This document shows, piece after piece, positions 7,711-11,472 of a DNA stretch of 11,472 nt. Made by a program: the position numbers and the translations under genes. Below the pieces are notes generated by a model, which was given only the letters and a program-made list of their open reading frames with translations, was not told where the DNA came from and did no database searches. Position 1 is the stretch's first letter; every line of letters begins with the position of its first letter. Source of the stretch: Mariprofundaceae bacterium (lineage in GTDB: Bacteria > Pseudomonadota > Zetaproteobacteria > Mariprofundales > Mariprofundaceae); contig JAUZQT010000022.1 in the NCBI GenBank assembly GCA_030950825.1, positions 1-11,472 of the forward strand, in the 5' to 3' direction.

Positions 7711-8958
7711 TTAAATCTCCCGCATGGCTTGTGCTGGGTTCAGGCGCGAGGCCTTCCATGCTGGATACAGCCCCGCCAAAACAGCACCAAGCATAGCGGC
7801 AACAAGAATTCGGGCACAACCATTGAATGTTAATTCAGGATAAACAACCGAGCTCATATACATAAAAGAAAAGGCCGTGGCATATTGTGATAAATCCAAG
7901 CCATATTCACCATAATACAAGCTTACCGCTCCGCCGAGAAGAAAACCCAATATGCCACCAATAAATACCAATACGAGGGTTTCATATACCACCATCGCAA
8001 ATAACTGTTGTTGTGTTGTACCCAAAGCGGCCATCAAACCAAATTCCCTAACGCGATCATGCATGCTCATCAACATGGTATTCAGCACCTCAGCCAACAC
8101 CACAATGATAACCACCAACAAAACAACCCAAGTATAAATTTCGGCAAACATCGTCCATTGCTCAGCCATGGGATCAATCTCTTGCCAGCGCAAAATTTCC
8201 AACGGTTTGCCACTCAAGCGTTGTTGTAAGTTGCTTACCACGCTATCCACTACCGCAAAGCTATTGGTGCGAATCACCACATCTGTAACACCTGCTCCCA
8301 AATGAAGCCAGTGTTGCGCCATTTTTAAAGGAATTAATGCCAATAGATTATCCACATCCATCACACCAGAGTGAATCAAACCACGTACCCGAAAAACCTC
8401 TGAGGCAATGTCGCCATCAGGGGAGGCCGCCATCAACACCACCTTATCACCCAAACCAACACTTAAACGATCTGCCAACACATCACCCAGCACCACACCG
8501 CGTTTATCTCCTGGCTGCAACCATGTCCCCTGCTGCATAAAAGTGTGCAGTCGGCTAACATCTTTTTCACGCTCAGGCTCAATACCACTCACCAGCACAC
8601 TGGCATTGGCACCTGCCGCCGAAGCAAGCCCTGATACACGAATACGATGGCTCCAAGCCTGGATCCCCCCTTGCATAGATTGCATCGATTGCAATGCCTC
8701 ATCCACCAGCGTTGTATCACCCATATAATCACTGATGCGGCGACTTTGCTCAAAACCTTGGGCATGTATCTGCACATGTCCCATTTGCGTTAGTACAAAA
8801 TTGAGCTTCATATTTTGCAACCAGCCATCATTCATGGCAGATAAAAAAGTGAGTGCAGCAATACCAATGCCCAGCCCTATCACTGTCAGCCCTGTCCGCA
8901 TGGGATATAAGAGCAAATTACGCAAGCCAAGGCGTAGATAAATAAGAATGTTTTTCAT
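7711..8958 (-). CDS. FtsX/MacB-type ABC permease (second copy, LolC/LolE-like)
   Basis: 415-residue inner-membrane permease with the four-TM FtsX topology: TM1 about residues 22-42, a periplasmic MacB-PCD-like domain about 43-270, then TM2 (about 274-297), TM3 (about 320-346) and TM4 (about 383-399). Family hallmarks are NTMLMSMHDRVREFGLMAALG after TM2 and the C-terminal YPAWKASRLNPAQAMREI. It is clearly related to the permease encoded just upstream: both have LRW..-..PM..QW before TM2 and NT.LMSM..RVREFG after it. They differ enough to suggest a heterodimer like LolC/LolE rather than a recent duplication. The gene starts 12 bp after the first permease stop, without an obvious Shine-Dalgarno, and ends 2 bp before the ATPase gene. 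The GGGAG that primes the ATPase lies inside its last codons. It could also be a MacB-like or lipid exporter half. Confidence 0.92.
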   Translation of the reverse strand: MKNILIYLRLGLRNLLLYPMRTGLTVIGLGIGIAALTFLSAMNDGWLQNMKLNFVLTQMGHVQIHAQGFEQSRRISDYMGDTTLVDEALQSMQSMQGGIQAWSHRIRVSGLASAAGANASVLVSGIEPEREKDVSRLHTFMQQGTWLQPGDKRGVVLGDVLADRLSVGLGDKVVLMAASPDGDIASEVFRVRGLIHSGVMDVDNLLALIPLKMAQHWLHLGAGVTDVVIRTNSFAVVDSVVSNLQQRLSGKPLEILRWQEIDPMAEQWTMFAEIYTWVVLLVVIIVVLAEVLNTMLMSMHDRVREFGLMAALGTTQQQLFAMVVYETLVLVFIGGILGFLLGGAVSLYYGEYGLDLSQYATAFSFMYMSSVVYPELTFNGCARILVAAMLGAVLAGLYPAWKASRLNPAQAMREI

Positions 8959-8970
8959 GGTCGAAAGAAG

Positions 8971-10197
8971 TCAAACATGATGAATAGCCTCAACAGGCTG
9001 CAATCTTGTCACACGCCATGCAGGTACAATCGCGGCAATGATTGCCGCCGCCATAACAGAGCCGACAGTCTGCCATAAATGATCCGTATCAATCTCAGTA
9101 TAAACAATAGGGTCAACATAAAAACGCGCCACCGTATCCATTTGCGCCGATAGATCAATGCCCGCTGAGTGAAACCAAGCGATTAAAAAAAGCCCAAGCC
9201 CCAAGCCAAAGATAACACCCAAGCCACCCAAAATAATCGACTCTACAATCACCATGCTCGCCAACACACCGCGCCCACAGCCCAGTGCCATCATCACACC
9301 AAACTCACGCACACGCTCCAACATGCTCATCAATACCGTATTCATAATACCCGCCGCGACAATCAATAACACCACACCCAAAAAAATATAATAAAAGGCA
9401 TTTTCAAGTTCTACCCACTGCTTCATCATCGGATACATATCATACCAGCGCAATACTTCGTAACCCTTTCCCTTTAAGCTCATGCGCAAAGAATCAGTGA
9501 CAGCTTCCAAATGTTCTGGCTCAACCTGTAACACAATGCGGGTGTAGCGCCCATTCATTTCAAGCATGGATTGCAATATATTCAGAGGAACGATTGCCAA
9601 GCCTCGATCAATGCCCATCTCTCCGCTGGAAATAATGCCCACCAACTGAAATTTATCTGCGGCCAATGCGCCAAAACGATCTTGTGTTAAAAAAATAACA
9701 TCATCACCCAAAGTAACACCTAGGTTGCGTGCTGCTGTAGCTCCTAGGACACAGGCCGCGCCATCGCCTTCTTGTAAAAAACGTCCTTGATCCACTTTTT
9801 GGGCAATTCGTGTGGTCTTTAACTCGGCATTGGCATCCATCCCGAGCAAAACCAAGCCTTCAGAAACATCATCACCCGCTGCTAGGGCAAAGGTATCCAA
9901 TCGCCAGCTTAATGCCTTGATTCGCCCTCCTTGTGCCGCCTCAAGCAGCGCCTCTTTGAGTGTATCCGTTTGTTGTATATGCCGTGAGAGACTACTTTTT
10001 TTAAAGAATGTATCATGGTGGATTTGTATGCTTCCAACAATAACCTGCTGCAAATTCCGCATCATGGTGTTGTGCACACCATCGTTAAAGCCCCATAGAA
10101 AAATAAGCGCACTCAAGCCTGTTGCGACAGCCGCGATGGTCACCATGCTGCGATGCCAATTGCGAATAATGTTGCGCCAAGCCAATGAAATAATCAC
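8971..10197 (-). CDS. FtsX/MacB-type ABC permease (first copy, LolC/LolE-like)
   Basis: 408-residue inner-membrane permease. TM1 is about residues 18-38, the periplasmic domain about 39-266, TM2 about 268-291, TM3 about 311-342 and TM4 about 377-391. The start MIISLAWRNIIRNWHRS and the C-terminus VPAWRVTRLQPVEAIHHV are typical of the FtsX/LolCE/MacB superfamily, as is NTVLMSMLERVREFGVMMALG after TM2. The GTG start at 10197 overlaps the stop of the LolA-like gene as GTGA, so translation is probably coupled. It precedes the second permease by 12 bp. No ATPase domain is fused, so it depends on the separate ATPase encoded downstream. In the classical Lol system the paired permeases extract lipoproteins and hand them to LolA; the same layout here supports an analogous job, but the substrate is not shown. 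Confidence 0.92.
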   Translation of the reverse strand: MIISLAWRNIIRNWHRSMVTIAAVATGLSALIFLWGFNDGVHNTMMRNLQQVIVGSIQIHHDTFFKKSSLSRHIQQTDTLKEALLEAAQGGRIKALSWRLDTFALAAGDDVSEGLVLLGMDANAELKTTRIAQKVDQGRFLQEGDGAACVLGATAARNLGVTLGDDVIFLTQDRFGALAADKFQLVGIISSGEMGIDRGLAIVPLNILQSMLEMNGRYTRIVLQVEPEHLEAVTDSLRMSLKGKGYEVLRWYDMYPMMKQWVELENAFYYIFLGVVLLIVAAGIMNTVLMSMLERVREFGVMMALGCGRGVLASMVIVESIILGGLGVIFGLGLGLFLIAWFHSAGIDLSAQMDTVARFYVDPIVYTEIDTDHLWQTVGSVMAAAIIAAIVPAWRVTRLQPVEAIHHV

Positions 10198-10955
10198 CGC
10201 ATTGAAGTTCTTTGACGTAAATTTCCACGGGTGAAAACAGTATTTGGAATTTCCCGGTCAAAGGTCGCCTTTTCCAGCTTTAATACCGTGCGGTGATCTT
10301 GTTTTTGCAAAGCAGACATCACCCAGCGTGTGGGAATACGCCGCCCATCCATATTTTCCACTTCGCTAAAACCTAGGTGACGAATATGCTTGCCGTGTTC
10401 ATCATAATAATCATCACTTAATGGGGTGCCATTCTTAGCAACCGTGTGAATGATTTTACCCCATACAACAGGGGCATCAGGCTTGGCTATGGATTCAATG
10501 ATGACGCTGTATGCATCAATACTCAGAATACGGTGATGATAATCTTCAACCACAGAATCCATTTTCACCAAATCATCATTAGTGAAATCCGAGCCCATCC
10601 ATGATGATAACATCATGGATGCGGGAATGCGTATATCACGCTCCAACTTGGGCAAATACATCCATAAATTTTTATCTGCTTTTAGCCATGCCGTATCTTT
10701 TTCTTTTCGTGGTGCCAGTACGCGAATAAAGAAACGCTTGCTTAGCCTATCATCCCAAGCGTCAAAACGAATTGAACGTTGCCAATCAGGGGTTTGAATT
10801 TGCATTGTATAACGCGCGGTACTGGTATTGGAGCGCATTAATTTTTGTACTTTCTGAATAATATTTTTGGCATTCATAGGGCTTTTTTCTTGCTCCGCGA
10901 AAGATAATTGCGGCAGGCATAAAAGCAGTAGAGTCACAAGACAGCGTATTAACAT
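10194..10955 (-). CDS. LolA-like periplasmic carrier (outer membrane lipoprotein-sorting protein family, PF17131 type)
   Basis: 253 residues, first gene of the operon. A signal peptide is clear: MLIRC, a Leu-rich core, and SFA before EQEK (cleavage after about residue 20), so the mature protein is periplasmic. The body matches the LolA-like PF17131 family rather than classical LolA. Conserved blocks are WLKADKNLWMYLPKLERDIR (residues 90-109), PASMMLSSWMGSDFTNDDLVK (from residue 111, shown in parts: PASMMLSSWMG and SDFTNDDLVK) and, further on, YYDEHGKHIRHL and GRRIPTRWVM. The family is thought to bind lipid or acyl chains in a half-barrel cavity. ATG 10955 is chosen because it begins the signal peptide; only a weak Shine-Dalgarno is seen. 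The stop overlaps the first permease start. Placement beside two FtsX permeases and an ATPase makes a LolA-type shuttle role likely. A perfect 26-nt hairpin lies inside the coding sequence (see the separate entry). Confidence 0.92.
   Translation of the reverse strand: MLIRCLVTLLLLCLPQLSFAEQEKSPMNAKNIIQKVQKLMRSNTSTARYTMQIQTPDWQRSIRFDAWDDRLSKRFFIRVLAPRKEKDTAWLKADKNLWMYLPKLERDIRIPASMMLSSWMGSDFTNDDLVKMDSVVEDYHHRILSIDAYSVIIESIAKPDAPVVWGKIIHTVAKNGTPLSDDYYDEHGKHIRHLGFSEVENMDGRRIPTRWVMSALQKQDHRTVLKLEKATFDREIPNTVFTRGNLRQRTSMR
10596..10621. repeat. Perfect inverted repeat (11-bp arms, 4-nt loop) inside the LolA-like gene
   Basis: The arms CATCCATGATG and CATCATGGATG are exact reverse complements separated by ATAA. 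The repeat encodes about residues 112-120 (ASMMLSSWM), which fall in a conserved block of the family, so protein coding may explain part of it. In the mRNA it would form a stable stem with a UUAU loop. There is no T-run after it, so it does not look like an intrinsic terminator. Confidence 0.85.
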
Positions 10956-11085
10956 AACGGCAGCTTAAAGCCACATGAGTAAAAAATATAGTCGAACATA
11001 GTATTTCACCTAGCCTGAATAATTCATAAATCGTTGTGATTATTGCGAAGAACCTTTATCTGCAACAATTTTTTTGTCAGAAGTG

Positions 11086-11163
11086 CCGTACCAATGGATA
11101 CGGTCGACTGGCAAAGAATTCGTTACGAATAAAGGGGCAAGCAAGGGCACGACAGTATTGTCG
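11086..11163. repeat. Cluster of three short inverted repeats
   Basis: Three small dyads lie within 80 bp: CCGTA/TACGG at 11086-11103 with a 8-nt interval, ATTCG-TTA-CGAAT at 11118-11130, and CGACA-GTAT-TGTCG at 11150-11163. Each is perfect in its arms but only 5 bp long. They could be protein-binding sites or structured RNA, or remnants of an element; individually each could be chance. Confidence 0.4.
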
Positions 11164-11340
11164 AGTAGACCGAACCTCTGATTGTGTAAGCAGGTATTTG
11201 TTTTTGCCTACCCATTTAGAATTTGAAAGAGCCCAACTTTCAATACTATGAAGGCTCTGACTGCTACATATCACATCACAGATATGCAGCTCTCCTCGCT
11301 TATCTGTCACAACATCCCTGACATTCCGCCTCCAACCACA

Positions 11341-11472
11341 TCATGAAATCCATAAGTCGTTTGATTCGCCACACTCAACGCCTACGGTGCTTTTACAGGC
11401 TTCGCCATGAATGAGCAGGCTCGCCATTTCACACTGCCGAAACAGGTTCGCTTTACTACGGACTACCATTTC
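11341..11472 (-). CDS. Possible 3' end of a - strand gene cut by the window edge (doubtful)
   Basis: On the - strand a frame is open from the window edge to a TGA at 11341-11343, giving 43 residues that include CEMASLLIHGEACKS and ECGESNDLWIS. The + strand over the same bases is also open (see the next entry), so at most one is likely coding. I do not recognise a domain. If real, it would be the gene upstream of the Lol-like operon and would end about 385 bp before it. The segment could equally be part of a repeated element. Confidence 0.25.
   Translation of the reverse strand, partial: EMVVRSKANLFRQCEMASLLIHGEACKSTVGVECGESNDLWIS
11396..11427. repeat. Imperfect direct repeat, 20-bp period
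   Basis: CAGGCTTCGCCAT at 11396-11408 recurs as CAGGC-TCGCCAT at 11416-11427, differing by one missing T, with 7 bases between the copies. The period is 20 bp. It could be an internal repeat of a mobile element end or of a short repeat family. Confidence 0.6.
11407..11472 (+). CDS. Possible 5' end of a + strand gene cut by the window edge (doubtful)
   Basis: From ATG 11407 a + strand frame runs 22 codons to the window edge (MNEQARHFTLPKQVRFTTDY then HF). The frame is already open from 11365, just after a TGA. A weak CAGG lies about 8 bases before the ATG. The residues resemble no domain I can name. It competes with the - strand frame over the same bases, so only more flanking sequence could decide. 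Confidence 0.2.
   Translation, partial: MNEQARHFTLPKQVRFTTDYHF

Larger units (their letters stand above)
10956..11472. other. Intergenic region upstream of the Lol-like operon, no convincing gene
   Basis: About 500 bp at the right edge. The operon promoter should lie in the first 100 bp on the - strand. AT-rich hexamers TATATT (plus coordinates 10985-10990) and TACTAT (10998-11003) could be -10 boxes, but -35 matches are poor, so I do not call a promoter. Two overlapping frames in 11036-11310 (71 and 77 codons, one on each strand) have low-complexity-free but unfamiliar sequences, no Shine-Dalgarno and no recognised motif; I treat them as chance. Short inverted repeats and a direct repeat are listed separately. 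Confidence 0.6.

Noticed and set aside
7709..7819. Longer ATPase start giving 37 extra N-terminal residues
   Set aside because: The extension lies inside the permease gene, is Cys-rich with no family match, and ATG 7708 has a good Shine-Dalgarno and the normal family length.
10985..11027. Promoter for the Lol-like operon
   Set aside because: The -10-like hexamers TATATT and TACTAT lack a matching -35 at 16-18 bp (best is 3 of 6), so a site cannot be assigned.
11036..11310. Two overlapping frames of 71 (+) and 77 (-) codons in the right intergenic region
   Set aside because: No ribosome-binding site, no recognised motif, and they occupy the same bases on opposite strands.
1..11472. CRISPR array, tRNA or rRNA genes
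   Set aside because: No regularly spaced repeats, cloverleaf-like sequence or rRNA-like conserved stretches were seen on either strand.

Overview
The window looks like a piece of a Gram-negative, probably proteobacterial, chromosome. It carries a two-subunit glycyl-tRNA synthetase (glyQ/glyS), periplasmic enzymes with Sec signal peptides, a SPOR peptidoglycan-binding protein, an outer-membrane beta-barrel ending in aromatic-Phe, and a LolA-like/FtsX-type transport operon. Base composition is moderate and slightly AT-rich by eye. I cannot name the species.

Left half (1-5398, + strand): a compact run of genes. The 3' part of glyQ overlaps glyS, and the end of glyS overlaps a secreted M14 murein-peptide amidase/carboxypeptidase. 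That gene overlaps a secreted protein with a helical N-terminal region, an NTF2-like domain and a C-terminal SPOR domain. After a 44-bp gap comes an unrecognised polytopic membrane protein of 187 residues. The M14 enzyme and the SPOR protein look like a peptidoglycan-remodelling pair that shares a transcript with a housekeeping synthetase.

Right half (10955 down to 5463, - strand): a six-gene, tightly packed operon that converges on the left block. In transcription order it encodes a LolA-like periplasmic lipid/lipoprotein carrier (PF17131 type), two different FtsX/MacB-type permeases, a LolD/MacB-type ATPase, a four-TM SirB2-family membrane protein and an outer-membrane beta-barrel. It has the parts of a Lol-like route from inner membrane to outer membrane: a heterodimeric permease plus ATPase extracts the cargo, a periplasmic carrier moves it, and a barrel may receive it. 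The cargo cannot be read from the sequence. This is the most interesting system in the window.

Right edge (10956-11472): about 500 bp without a convincing gene. It should contain the promoter of the operon. It also holds several short inverted repeats, a near-perfect 20-bp-spaced direct repeat, and two short reading frames open at the window edge, which may belong to a repeated or mobile element or to a neighbouring gene cut by the window.
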